Source: Colocasia esculenta (taxonomy: Eukaryota; Streptophyta; Magnoliopsida; Alismatales; Araceae). Taken from it: 64,000 nucleotides of DNA. Under the pieces are notes generated by a model. It did not search any database, was not told the DNA's origin, and worked only from the letters and a program-made list of their open reading frames with translations. How positions within the stretch are numbered: position 1 is the first letter of the stretch; each line of letters begins with the position of its first letter. This document shows positions 1-11,093 of this stretch, one piece after another. The DNA lies in the NCBI GenBank assembly GCA_014218235.1, contig CM024766.1:47705359-47769358 (forward strand), given 5' to 3'. A program made the position numbers and the translations under genes.

Positions 1-104
1 AACACACTGCTCGAGGGTATTTCCTGAACACATTCACTTGTAATAATATAATTCTACCCATACTCGTCAATTTTTCCTAATGACATATCCGATCATATTG
101 GCAG

Positions 105-171
105 GGCAACTGCACACGAAGATAGTGGGGATTTACAAGACGATGCTTGCACGAACAATAGTTCAGTTTAA
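105..171 (+). CDS. Possible terminal exon of an unrecognised gene
   Basis: A possible acceptor (TTGGCAG) at 98-104 is followed by a short open stretch, read from 106, that ends at TAA 169-171. The encoded tail is short, acidic and Asn/Ser-rich. I do not recognise it. It would be the last exon of a plus-strand gene that begins left of the window. A chance open frame is equally possible, so this is weak. Confidence 0.15.
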
Positions 172-454
172 TCATGTTTAATTACAATACTCTTTGGTTA
201 ATATGCACCTATTAGCAGTAGTTGAAATGCTTTTTGTGTTTTAAACAATTTTAATTTTTGTTTGCATGTATTTTAATACTATCTTGCATTTCATACTTAA
301 ATGGAGACTTCTCTATGCAATTCATGGACCATGTGATGTTCATTTTGTGATAAACTATCCTCTGATCATAGTCATAGATTTCAACCTATTTTGTTGCCTT
401 AACTAATATGCAGATATCAGCAGGTAATTTTGTGCCATGAGGGTCATGCGTATA

Positions 455-766
455 TGATAACAGTGGTATGACCCTGTATGATTGTGGCATTCGGGCCAGC
501 ACATGGTTCTATTTTTTGTTGGTGCTGCAGGTAGTGAATGGCTTCTATGGTATGGTAGATACAATTATACAGTGGTATGACTTTCTTGTTCTGGCATGAG
601 GGCCAAGACATGGTTCTATTTATTTATTTTTGTTGGTGCAGGTAGTGAATGGTTTCTTTCCTATGGTAGATACAATGATACAATGGTATGATCATGTTTT
701 GTTGTGGCATGCGGGCCAGCACAGGGTTCTGTTTATTTATTTTTTGTTCATGCAGGTAGTGAATGG
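455..766. repeat. Three-copy tandem repeat, period about 112 bp
   Basis: The phrase CAGGTAGTGAATGG recurs at 528-541, 639-652 and 753-766. Each copy is preceded by a diverged stretch containing GGTATGA, GGGCCAGCACATGGTTCT and a T-rich run. The copies differ by substitutions and small indels, so this is an older array. It lies just upstream of the GRF zinc-finger gene. Apart from this array, 172-1087 is AT-rich and I see no other gene in it. Confidence 0.7.
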
Positions 767-1144
767 TTATTATAAATGTTTGTGTTTATACTTTATTTCA
801 TGCTATGTCACTAACTCTATATGCAGGGTATAGGTGATATGGGCAATGATGATGGGAAGAAGCATATATGAGAAGAATAAGTCATTGGGAGGTATGACAC
901 TAGTAACCTCAACCATGGTGTTACTCTGTACTATATGTAGGATGGCCAATTTTTCGTGGCAACCACTATAGTACTTGAATAATTTTCCTTGGTTGGTTAG
1001 GATGCTTGTGTCTTACTTCTAGGCATATCTTTGATGTCATAGATCATACCCAACTGAGCCCATTTTATTCAATATACAGCATTGGACATGGTAATTAAGG
1101 TCTCCACATTGTACTTTGTCATTTCATATAGGAAATCTTCATGT

Positions 1145-1781
1145 ATGGCTTCACCAGTAGGAGTTGTGGATAAAAACAACAATGGTATTGTTTGCGAGTG
1201 CAGAGCAGGATGGTGTATTACTCGCGTGTCACATAGTAGTGCGAATTCGCAACGTCTGTACTATTGTTGTCCACTGTTGGTGAGTTCAGTCATCATCCAA
1301 TTTACTACTAGTCGGTTGTGGGCATACATAACTGGCAACTTTATGTAGGCAAAATCTGGCAATCCTTGTAAATTTTTTATGTGGGTTGATGAGGTGTTAC
1401 AATGTCCTTGTGGGAAGGGACACTGTCGAAAGCGCACTTCCAAGACATCCAAGTCTTATGGTAGGAGTTTTTACGTTTGCCCTCAATCTACGATAAGTTT
1501 TTCATATGGCTAATCATTTTCATATATGTAAAATTTTATGCACATTTTTAACTGACTACTTTTTTACCTGGTAGGCTGAGGATCCTGGGTTAGGCTGTGG
1601 CTTCTTTCAATGGGTATCGGACTCGTGCAACAGTGGTTGTATGCAACTTGGGGAAGAAGAAAAAGAAAAACATTCCGTTCATGACTTTCGGACTTTACTT
1701 GAAAAAGAGAAGTTTGCAGCCGACAGCAAGAAGGAATTGTGCGAACGTTTGTTAGACTCATTCAAAAAGTTAAAAATGTAA
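1145..1781 (+). CDS. Small GRF-type zinc-finger protein gene (three exons)
   Basis: Three blocks join in phase 0: 1145-1279, 1349-1492 and 1575-1781 (TAA at 1779-1781), giving about 161 residues. They make two GRF-type zinc fingers. The first runs from CECRAGW through YYCCP to CKFFMWVDE across the first junction; the second runs from CPCGKGHC through FYVCP to CGFFQWVSD across the second. The C-terminus is charged and probably helical (EEEKEKHSVHDFRTLLEKEK). GRF fingers are thought to bind single-stranded nucleic acid, and short GRF proteins are common in plants, often of unknown role. Intron 1 (1280-1348) is GTGAGT...TAG. Intron 2 starts AT rather than GT. The start is uncertain: the same frame stays open upstream to an ATG at 1088, but 1145 gives the usual short N-terminus before the finger. 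Confidence 0.72.
1493..1574 (+). other. Intron 2 of the GRF gene with AT at the donor
   Basis: The two flanking exons join in frame inside the second GRF finger, so the intron limits are fixed by the protein. The donor reads ACG/ATAAGT and the acceptor GGTAG/GCTG. The remaining donor bases fit a U2-type site, so this is either a rare AT-AG intron or a GT donor mutated to AT that would disable the gene. Confidence 0.6.
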
Positions 1782-2309
1782 AAGTTAGACAGATTTTCTT
1801 TAGACTCATATCAGTTTTATTTTGTCGTACTATGTGAAAGTCATTGTCATTATGTGTGAAATTTGGATGACTTTTCAGTTTCGTTTCTTGTATTATGTCA
1901 AACTCTTTGTAATTTTCTTACATGTGCAATGACAAGACTTGGTTACTTGGTGCAATTATTGTTGTTTGTGTTAAAGAAATTACAGTTACTGTTGTGCAAA
2001 TGCCTATATTATTATTTTGTGATGGCTAGTTATCAAATATATACATCAAATGTGAAAAATTTTTTAGTTGCCTCACCCCTTGCCACGTCAACATATTTGA
2101 ACTAACTGGGGAAAAAAAATTGTATATACATATGAGTATAGTTATGTAAGGATAATATACACACATATGAACGAGTGTTAGAAAAGATAAATTTCGTTTC
2201 AAAGTATTTAAATTGTATAATGCAAAATCTAAGTCCTAATGTTGTATATGAAAAATTATATCTGCTGATTTCTAAATTTGTCAAACAACTTAGAAAGTTT
2301 TTGTTTACT

Positions 2310-2870
2310 CTTCACCATATATACAGAAATTATATTTTATGTTTGTTTCATCCACCTCAATAGTCCCAAAATAATTTTTATTTCAAAAGTAAATTTAATT
2401 ATCACCATGTACGTAAATGATGTATTTTACATTTCTTTAATTTGACCCAAGGGTTTAACAATTTTTTCAAATTTGCAATTTTGTGATTTAATTTTCATCA
2501 TATATACAAATATTATACTTTTATTTAGTTTCATCCGTCGTCGGAGAATCATAAATTTCTTAAGTCCAAAAAATTTTATTTTACTTTTCACCATATACAC
2601 AAATATTTCTTCTTATATTTGATTAATCCGTCCAAAGAGTTTCAAATAAAAAACCAAGTGTACATAGTTTTTATTTCATTTCTACCATATACAAAAAATT
2701 CATTTTTATGTTACTTTAATTTGGCCTAAGAAATTTGATGCTAAATCCACAAAGTGTTTCTTTACATGTCATCATGTACATAAATATAATATTTTATGTT
2801 TGTTTACTCCGTCCTAGGCTTCCTTTTTATGTTTGTTTAATACTTATTCTTATTATTCACTTGACCGTTA
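2310..2870. repeat. Degenerate AT-rich tandem repeat, unit about 80-110 bp
   Basis: The phrase (C)ACCATRTAYAYAAAT, followed by T-rich sequence, TTATGTTT and then a pyrimidine-rich box such as TTAATCCGTCC, recurs about six times (near 2314, 2402, 2500, 2589, 2686 and 2769). The copies are strongly diverged. Between the GRF gene (ends 1781) and this array I see only AT-rich sequence. Confidence 0.5.
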
Positions 2871-3102
2871 CCAAACATAGAATGGTGGATGCCCTTGGCA
2901 ATGAGGATAGTAAGGGTAATATGGTCATAAAAAATGATATATCCCCCTTCCCATCCATGTTTCCACCAAACGGAGAACACAATGAAAAATCGATTTAACC
3001 TCGCATATACCAAACGATATAAGGTTAGAGAATAAGCATAACTTATTCTGGAATGACTTACACCTATTCCCTCCTACATATAACCCGATACCAAACATGA
3101 CC
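2871..3102. mobile_element. Possible MITE-like remnant with repeated ACCAAAC motifs
   Basis: The segment carries several ACCAAAC motifs (near 2871, 2964, 3009 and 3092) and a TATTCCCTCCTAC box, both common near the ends of plant Harbinger or hAT MITEs. I could not fix terminal inverted repeats or a target duplication. It abuts a LINE remnant, consistent with an insertion there. Confidence 0.25.
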
Positions 3103-3580
3103 TAAGTATCGAAAGCTACTACTCTTAGGAATGTTTTGTCTATCAATTAGAACAATATCTTCCTGTAACACCCTCTCATTACTATAATTACAATTGATAA
3201 ACTCTGACTTTCTTCTACTAATTTTAAAATTTTTAGACTCCAAGATATGCCTCCAACTTTCTAACTTAACATTTAAGGCTTTAAGCCATAAATACTCTCA
3301 TCAATTAAGACAATATCATCTATAAGTAGCATACACCAAGGGATATCATTATGCAATTGCTTTGTTACTTCATCCATAACCAGAGCAAAGAGATACGGAC
3401 CTAGTTTAGAACCTTGATGCAAACCTATAGTGACCGAAAATTCACAAATCTCTCCAACAATAGTTTCATACTAATAGTAGCACCCTCGTACATATCCTGA
3501 ACCAAGTCAACATATCATTGAGAGACTCCCTTCTTTGTTAATGTCCACTAAATCAATTCTCTCAGTGCTTGATCATATGC
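3103..3580 (-). pseudogene. LINE (non-LTR retrotransposon) reverse transcriptase remnant
   Basis: Read on the minus strand, the segment gives pieces of a plant LINE reverse transcriptase in order: AYDQALRELI, then VDLVQDMYEGAT, then VTIGLHQGSKLGPYLFALVMDE, a C-M-L-L-I-D-D motif in place of the usual F-A-D-D box, LESWRHILESKNFKISRRKSE and finally SSSFRYLG. Several frame changes and stops separate the pieces, so it is dead. It lies about 0.9 kb downstream of the last BUD23-like exon and may be linked to the loss of the rest of that gene. The flanks 3581-4449 look like AT-rich intron or repeat sequence with no coding signal. Confidence 0.7.
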
Positions 3581-4449
3581 CTACTCCAAACATTAAAAGA
3601 AATGTGAATGTCCAAAATTGTCTAGAACACTTTTCCAAGTATCGAAAATTTCCTAAAAGGACCAAAATGCCAAAACCCACTAAAATCATAAAAAAACCAT
3701 GAAAATGTAAATCCACTGAAATACCTAAAAGTCCCTAAAAATCAAATCTTCCACAAAAACAACAAAGTGTCCTTGTCACCTAAAAATGACCTTAGAAAGA
3801 TTATTGATCTACGATGACCATAATATTCCAAACTGTAGAGCCTTGCAACAGTACTAAAATACCCTTTAGGTCCAAAATACTCAAAATCAACCCAAAAACA
3901 CCTCAAACCATCTCATAAACTTTTGGAACTTACGTTGAGACATGGTAGAGCTTTTGTCCATTGTTCAAGTTTATTTCCATATTTTCAGTTGTATTTTGTG
4001 GTCAACTCATTGGGGCATCATTAAGAGCAATTAACCAAGGATTGTCACTTGTTAGTGACATAATTAACACTAACAAGAGTCGGTAGGGATGGTTCAATAT
4101 CAAAACTCTAATTGCCTATTATCTACTTCCGCAAAGCTTAATTGAATTTCAAAATCAACACAAATTGTCTTTAAACCAGGGTTTCTTTTGAAACCCCTCA
4201 GTGATACACCATGAAAATAGGTAGAAAGGATACAGTGTGATGGAAAATAGACATTATAAAGAAGTCATGCTTGTAAGAAGATATCACTTACATCAAAAAA
4301 GTAAAACACATGTAAAAGCACTGTGATCTACAATCTAACGACTCACATACTCAACTTCACCAGAAGAGTGAAGAAGAGGTTGAAAATAAGTGGTAGGATG
4401 CCATGAATCAAACGGTGCAAGGGAGGAAAGGTCCTAGAAACCAACAAAC

Positions 4450-7400
4450 CTGGACAGCTGATATACTGATGGCACCATCTACAACACCAGGACGTAGGCC
4501 CAAGCCCTAGGAATAAATCATATAGGTCAAAAGCACGTTAGAGCAAATACATAGGCATGTTTGAGACATATGTATTTCAAATTCCAAAAGGACACAACCC
4601 CAAGAATTTTGATCTGATATAAAGAAAAAAATTAGCTAAATGTTATCTACATCATTCAGAAAATGGGCCTGTTGCTAATCCCATGCCACATTAACAAACT
4701 AGATAATAATCACATAGTCGACACAAAAGGTAATTCCAATTGAAGAACACTTAGGTATAACAATGTATGTAGCATCAATGGTGAATTGCGGGCATGAGTA
4801 GATTGCAAGGTTTATACGCACAAAAATAATGGGATTCTGCACAATAATCTCATTCCAACAAATTCCACCTCAAAAGAGGCATTCTCAGTATCCAAGTGCA
4901 GATTTAAAGTGATTAATTATCACACAATCTCTTTCCATCAGCATTATCAAAGGCAACTGAGAGTCTGAGACAATTGCCTAGGCAACAAGGCAAGACGAGG
5001 TGGACGCCTTGGCCCACCTTAGGCACCCAGCCAGCCTTCTTCCCCACTAAATCTGGCCTATTCCCTGATGTGAATATTTAAAAATGCAAATAAAATTATA
5101 TCGCACTGGGAGGCATGCACTTGCAACCCAAGTGCAACCCACAAAACTTTTTATTTGAACTCAGCTGATATGTTTGGGCTGAAGTGTCACCAAAGGTGTT
5201 GCAGAGGTCAAGGGGGCTATAACTTGATGATGAATCCAAAGACATGTGCTCAGTGTCACATTTAAAAAGCACTTAGGATTCATAATCAGAAAGAGGGCAT
5301 TGGGATACATATCCACTAGACCCATATTAGGACCTAAGTGAGCATATAAAACAACCCCACAATGTTTGGCCCTCTTTGCCCCTTCACTCCCCCTTCACTC
5401 CCCCCATCACAACCTAGTTTTACCTCAAAAAGTGATGGCAATGGCGCCTTCAACAGTGGTGAACTCAAATGACAAGGATGACAACCATGAGACTCTCCCT
5501 CCCTCTCTCTCTCTCCCTCATGCATTGGTGGTAATTGGCAGCATCTCATTCTCCCCTCTCCTACTCTCTTTCTCTCATGAATGCATCTATTTGACGTTTG
5601 ACCATGCACAGTTTTGATGTGTTCATTATGCATTTGGTATTGCATCTTCTGCACATTACATTTGTTTAGCAGTTTGAATGACCATCAAAATTTTGCCAGT
5701 TTTTTTCATGATTTTGTCACATTTAATCATGGTAAGCAATCTCGCGAGAATCTCAGTCTCAGCCCCTTCCCGAGAAATGAGAAGGCCGAGATGTAAATGT
5801 TATTATTTGTAACTTCATTTACTTAAGATATTACATAAAAATATGGAAGTATCCCCCATTTGAATCCACTAAAAATATCAAAAAAATCATAACTCTTACC
5901 AATAAAAAGTCAACTCTCTCATCCAAGAAGAAAATCGTGATTTTGATGATTCCATCAGAATAGCATCTTTCTAATCCCTCATAATTTGACCTATCTAAAA
6001 ATTTCATAATTCAAATAAACCTATAAAAATACTAAAAATCGAATGTCCGGTGAAAAAAATCAAACGTGTATATGACTTCTCCAAGGAGCTACTCTCCTAC
6101 TGACAGCAAATAAGTCAGTCATGGTCCACTGTGATATTCAGATAAAAAGATATTTTGCCATGGGTTCCCATGTCATGAATTAATATTTTTATGCTTAAAG
6201 TAAATCCTATGGAGAGAAAATGAAAATGCACATCTTGAATCTCAATTCCACACTCTTGTTGTATGATATATGTGAACCTATGTCATCCATGGTTGAGACT
6301 TGAGAATGTATGCAATTATCTATGTTCCTTAAGGAATTATCTATGTGAACCTATGTGATCCACAGTTTATGTTATCTTGATCTCCCGAGATCTTACCGAG
6401 ATCTCTTCTCTTTGACCCTCCCGAGACGAAGCCGAGATCTGATATGGCAAACCTTGCATTTAATATTCTGTGGATATTCGTAATCCTATACATTTTTCGC
6501 CTCAAACAACTGGGCATCAAGCTAGCAAAAAAGCCACCAAAATGACTACAGATAAAATACCTCATGGATATAAATGACCAAAAAAGGAAAGGCATGATAC
6601 AAATTTACTACATTTCTCCATTCTCATTCAATAACTGAGTTGTTTTAAGACTGTGAAGATACAAGATTCAGGTTTTTCACTCTCAAGAATCCTTTAGACC
6701 GATATGAAGCATATGCCCTTTAGACCAGTATGCAGCATATGCCTGCAAGCAAACTTTGCCTCTATAATGCATGGGTTTTGTACAGGAAAAGCATGAATAC
6801 ACACTAATAACCTCGATGGGATCAGTCTATTTTTCATTCTGAGGTCCTACCTGACCCATGTCTGCAAGAATAAGATCACCATTCACTTCACGGTCCAATG
6901 CCACATCTGAAGAAACATTGAAGATTAAAATAGGATGTTGATGTATTAGTAGCAAACAAGTGATAAGCTCTTTCAAACAGATGACTCACTAAGCATGGCT
7001 TGTGAAATATCAAGGCCAACCCAATAGTGTCCACTCTCAGAAATGGTTTCCCCACTGAGTCCTGAACCACAACCTGTAACAGATAAAAAAATTAAGAAGA
7101 TACTCTACATCTTATGTAGAACAAATCTGGACCACTAGTGAGGAAAATGTATAGCTTGAAAGAAATGTCTTGCATGTATAATGTAATTCAGAAGAAAGTA
7201 AAACCATTCTGTTGTTTCCATATGCTAAACATATGGCATGAAGAATCATAGAAAAAAATCCCCAGGGCCTGTTTATCATGTTGCGGAACCCTGATAATAC
7301 TGAAGAGAACTCACGGACCATTCATGAATGTAAAGGAGGGATAACCAGTCCCAGGACCAAAAACAGTCAAAATATGCTGACTGAGAATGTAGTGAAAGAA

Positions 7401-8846
7401 CAATTATCAACAGATTCTAGAAAATTATGGCAGAAGGGCATGAACTAGAATGTAGTGAAAGAACAATACCCAACAGCTCATCAATTAGCTGACACACAAT
7501 TTAGGGACATGTCTCTGGAAAACCAATCACATGAAATCCTTAACTCATAGTGGTATTTGGACCTTCCGAATCACTCACATGAAATTCAATAGAAACAAAA
7601 TGATGTGCTCTAGAAGTCATGATGCCTCTTACAAATGTACAGAGAAAGAATAGAAACAGTGGCATCTTCTTAATCAGTTGCGGTCCTATTATTGATTCCA
7701 ATATCTGATCAGAAGAAGATACCCAACTTGAGGACACCAAAAGTAATGAACTCTAACGTTTTGCAAGATCTCTCCAATATCTTTGTCGCTTGAAGGCTCC
7801 TGAGATGAAATCTTTACTGGTATCTAGCACAAAAGTGGATAGAATGAAGAAGTGGGAGGATAAATGACGACATGACAGGGAGGGAGGGCAGAATGCTCAA
7901 CCACAAATTCAGAGTAAAGAAAGTCCAAAACTCATCTATCACATAACCCGAATATATGACACAACACCCGAATATATGACACAACATCATTGAAGTTCCA
8001 CATCAAAATGTAAAGCATAACAGGAAGTACGAAAATGAATTATTTACGTTATCCTTCCATGAGAACCGAAAAGTTTCATAAGATTATAGTCAGAAGCAAG
8101 TTAGAGTGGAACGCACCCATGTCGTTTGCTCATATATGCAGCACTTCAAATAAGGTTCTTAAGTGAAGGACAAGAAAATCCTTCAGGTATAAGATACAAA
8201 AGCTTGCCCATCCAGGGGTCATCTAGCAAGACTTAAGACACTGAAACATTACACGTTAATTGGAGAAAAAATTTCCACAGAGTGGCTTTGCGGCCATTTT
8301 CTATGAAAAATGGGCCAGTACTTCATTTGTAAAAGGGTTATGCTTTTCAATTACAATAACTTAGACCAATCCAAACAAACGGAATCATAAGAAGGCAGTT
8401 ATCCAGAGTTTTTTAGTGTTTTATTTTTATTCAAACAAATAGCTCTCCAGTTTTTCCCCCTTTTTTTTAGGACGCTGCAGATTAAAAGGCAAGATACAAA
8501 GCACTGAAGAAATCACCTATATCAAGCAGGAACCGAGGAACTCCATCATCTGGCAGCGCCAACAGCTCCAGGGCCCTCTCGGAGATCTTGTTCTGCAGAT
8601 TCCGTCACGCCCATGACAATATGGGTAAGGAAAGCACACAAACAGGTGTGAACCATGACGAACTAATTGAGTCCATCTACCAACATCTTCGCCGACGAGA
8701 TGGCAGAGAAACTAAACTGAAAAAGGAACTAAAACTGGAAAAGGAACAACCTGAACCCCGATGATGCGGGATGAAGTGGTGTATTTGCGGGCTTCGGTGT
8801 CATTGTAGAAGATCTCCGGCGGCGCCTGCAGCTCGGGCCTCGTCAT
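4450..8846 (-). CDS. BUD23: 18S rRNA (guanine-N7) methyltransferase BUD23/RID2, 5' exons only
   Basis: Five minus-strand exons join without a frame error: 8846-8751, 8592-8517, 7073-6990, 6906-6851 and 4506-4450 (123 codons). The product starts MTRPELQAPPEIFYNDTEAR and contains SERALELLALPDDGVPRFLL, the SAM-binding motif I DIGCGSGLSGET, then GLDISQAML, DREVNGDLILADMGQ and GLGLRPGVVDGAISISAVQ. These match the N-terminal half of BUD23, called RID2 in Arabidopsis. It is a nuclear SAM-dependent enzyme that methylates 18S rRNA and is needed for small-subunit maturation; family members are about 280-290 residues. All exon edges have GT donors and AG acceptors. Exons for the rest of the fold and the basic C-terminus are not found down to position 1. 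The gene is therefore either truncated here or continues left of the window with the GRF gene and LINE inside an intron. Exon 1 is very GC-rich. Confidence 0.88.
4507..6850 (-). other. Intron 4 of the BUD23-like gene, repeat-filled
   Basis: This 2.3-kb intron holds non-coding, repeat-like DNA. It contains a CT-rich microsatellite near 5500-5520 with two short open frames that are low complexity, a GGACGCCTTGGCCCACC-type stretch near 5000-5040, and a partial duplication of CTATGTGAACCTATGT near 6270 and 6340. I see no exon of another gene. Confidence 0.6.
7074..8516 (-). other. Intron 2 of the BUD23-like gene
   Basis: AT-rich non-coding sequence lies between exons 2 and 3. A 20-bp unit, ACCCGAATATATGACACAAC, is tandemly duplicated near 7945-7985. 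The donor is GTGATT and the acceptor is a T-rich tract ending CAG. Nothing else is recognisable. Confidence 0.55.
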
Positions 8847-9429
8847 CTTCTCCTCCTCCGCGGCGGCGGGCGGCGCACCCCTGTTATATTTAGGCTTTTT
8901 TTTATAGGGCCATTACATGAATATATTTGCAAGATTAGTCTTTATATCTATGAATTATCAGATATATCCCTGATTATCCAGATAGTTGTATTTGTGCACT
9001 TCCTAGTTCCTACATTTGACAGAACTCCGATACTTTTGCTCTAACCCTTCATGCAACAATCCTATTAGAAAGAAGCCAGAATCCCATCTTTCCTCGTCTC
9101 TCGTTTGTTTAGCTTAATTTCATGTGAATTAAGACTAAAAAACTAATCTATATTAATTTTTTAAGATAAATACATACATATTCTTAAAATATATAAAAAT
9201 ATTGCATATATCTATGAAATCTTCACCTCTTCAAATATACTCCATATTTTGAATGTATTGCATCACAAATCCCCTTGTCGTTAGGTTCCACCCGTAGTTA
9301 GGTTAAGAGATAAAAAGATTAACCTATCCTTAGCTTAAATTGCACCCCCCACCCCTCTCTCACACACAATATTTGAATAAAGATATTTTTGCTTTTTCAA
9401 ACCCATTTAACAGTCTCATCGGAATATTC
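8847..9429. other. Upstream region of the BUD23-like gene
   Basis: The first 35 bp upstream of the minus-strand ATG are GGC-repeat rich and look like a 5' leader. Beyond them, AT-rich DNA begins, with a TATA-like tract near 8883-8900. The promoter probably lies here, but I cannot fix a start site. No other gene is visible. Confidence 0.4.
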
Positions 9430-9715
9430 TTTAGATTCTAGTCATCAAGTAACTCAAGGAAGATAATCAATGGATTTTTATGTGTTCGATCAAGATTTCA
9501 AGGGTATATTAAAAAAAATGGTAATTTTCAACGAGGTAGACAAGACCCGTGAAACGGACCCGACTACTGTATGAACACTACACTTCAGTTCAGTAACTCA
9601 AGGAAGATAACCAAGTCATCAAGTAACTTAGATTCTAGTCATCAAGTAACTCAAGGAAGATAACCAAGTCAAAAAATGGTAATTTTCAACGAGGTAGAGC
9701 ACTACACTTCAGTTC
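9430..9715. repeat. Scrambled local duplications
   Basis: The phrases TTAGATTCTAGTCATCAAGT and AACTCAAGGAAGATAA occur two or three times, and TGGTAATTTTCAACGAGGTAG and ACTACACTTCAGTTC twice each, in changed order and spacing. The pattern looks like a recent local rearrangement by strand switching at short homologies rather than a simple tandem array. No coding sequence is present. Confidence 0.65.
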
Positions 9716-9780
9716 GATTCGATTCGTATTTTAAATTTAATAATGAAAAATTCAAAAAAGACAAAAAAGGAGGGCTAGTG

Positions 9781-10835
9781 GTCGACCTACTAGAGATTGT
9801 AAGCTCCCTGATACGATATGGTGCAATACGTCCAACTGTTGTTTGAGAGGTATATATCTTTGTTTCCTTTTATATATAAATATATCTTTGTTTCCTTGTC
9901 TGACCTACACATTCAACCTAAAATTTCAATTAGTTCTTCTAATATACCTCACTAAGGTAACTATTCCTAGCTTAAAATTATGTCAGTAAAACTCAAATCC
10001 AATATTCTTTATACTCTCTTGATCAATCATGTGCTCCGATGCCACAAACGTCACGTGCTAATCTGAAAAGAGTTTTTTTAAAAAAAATAGAATGTGGCAG
10101 TGGGAACAGCCCATCTTAACCAAACTCAAGAGAGTAATGTATAATTCAATCACATAAACTCGAATTCATAATAATCAATTAAATAGGTCTAAACTTCCTC
10201 TAATACATCATTAATTGTTATAATCAAAATAATACATGTTTGCTTATGAAATAGCAATTAGACATAATACCTAGCCAACAAAAAGTAAATGAGACTGGTA
10301 GCTAAAATCTTCCCATAGGAAGTATTTGAATCCCAAATAGATCCACCTACTAATAATTCGAACCTTCTAAATCTCTACTTAAATCCCTTGAAAAATATGG
10401 GTGTATTTAATAAATTCACAACTCAGTAGGAAAATTCATCACTTACTTATGCATGTTGACTATAAGAGCAATTTAAACATTTATATAGAATAGACATGCC
10501 AATAGATTCATATTACCAAAAGAAAAGGTAAATGCATATTTGAAACAGAATCAGGTACAACACATAAACTAATCAGATGAACTAAATACCAAGTCAATAA
10601 ATTAATCTTATCATACTAAAGCCAAAGGATATACATTGAACAGTGATAATCGATTATCTTACCAAAACTTAATTGATAATCACAATAACCAAAACGTAAT
10701 CAATACTTGAGCGATAATTGGAACACAACACTTAGTCACTAGAGTCAAATACTTACAAAGTACCCAATTGATTATCGTAAGCCACCTATTCGGTTAAGAC
10801 CTACCTCTGATACTTAGTCTTAAAACCACAAACTC
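9781..10835. repeat. Left part of an old LTR-like host carrying AATCGATTA words
   Basis: AT-rich non-coding DNA contains repeated AATCGATTATC, AATTGATAATC and ACTTAGTC phrases from about 10620 to 10830. The same words resume at 29810-30060, right after the block of nested insertions, so both pieces probably belonged to one element interrupted at 10836. Strand is probably minus, judged by resemblance to the other minus LTRs. No pol sequence is visible. Confidence 0.45.
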
Positions 10836-11093
10836 TGTTGGATCGTGGCAACAAGGCAAGAATCACCTATGGGGGGGGGGGGGGGTGAGTAGGGTGATAC
10901 ACCAAACTTGATACAAATAGTGAACACTTCAATTTTTGGTTAGTGAACATAATCATGTGCAATGACAGTTAAGGGTGCAGAAGCAATCACGCACAAAGAA
11001 TACAAGAGATTTATTTTGGTTCGGCACTTCCTTCCAATGGAAGTCATATGTCTAGTCTTCAAGCAAACTCTTGGGTTTTCACTAACTCGAGAT

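Noticed and set aside
1..4449. Remaining BUD23 exons
   Set aside because: I looked on the minus strand for the W-L-C-N-A-D, Y-P-E-N and D-Y-P-H-S-T-K blocks expected next and found none.
5334..5654. Open frames of 106 and 83 codons on opposite strands
   Set aside because: They coincide with a CT microsatellite in a BUD23 intron and show no domain.
10871..10885. Run of 15 G as a regulatory quadruplex
   Set aside because: A C/G run is a regular feature of the SIRE-like LTR end (also near 26557-26562), and its length may be a sequencing artefact.
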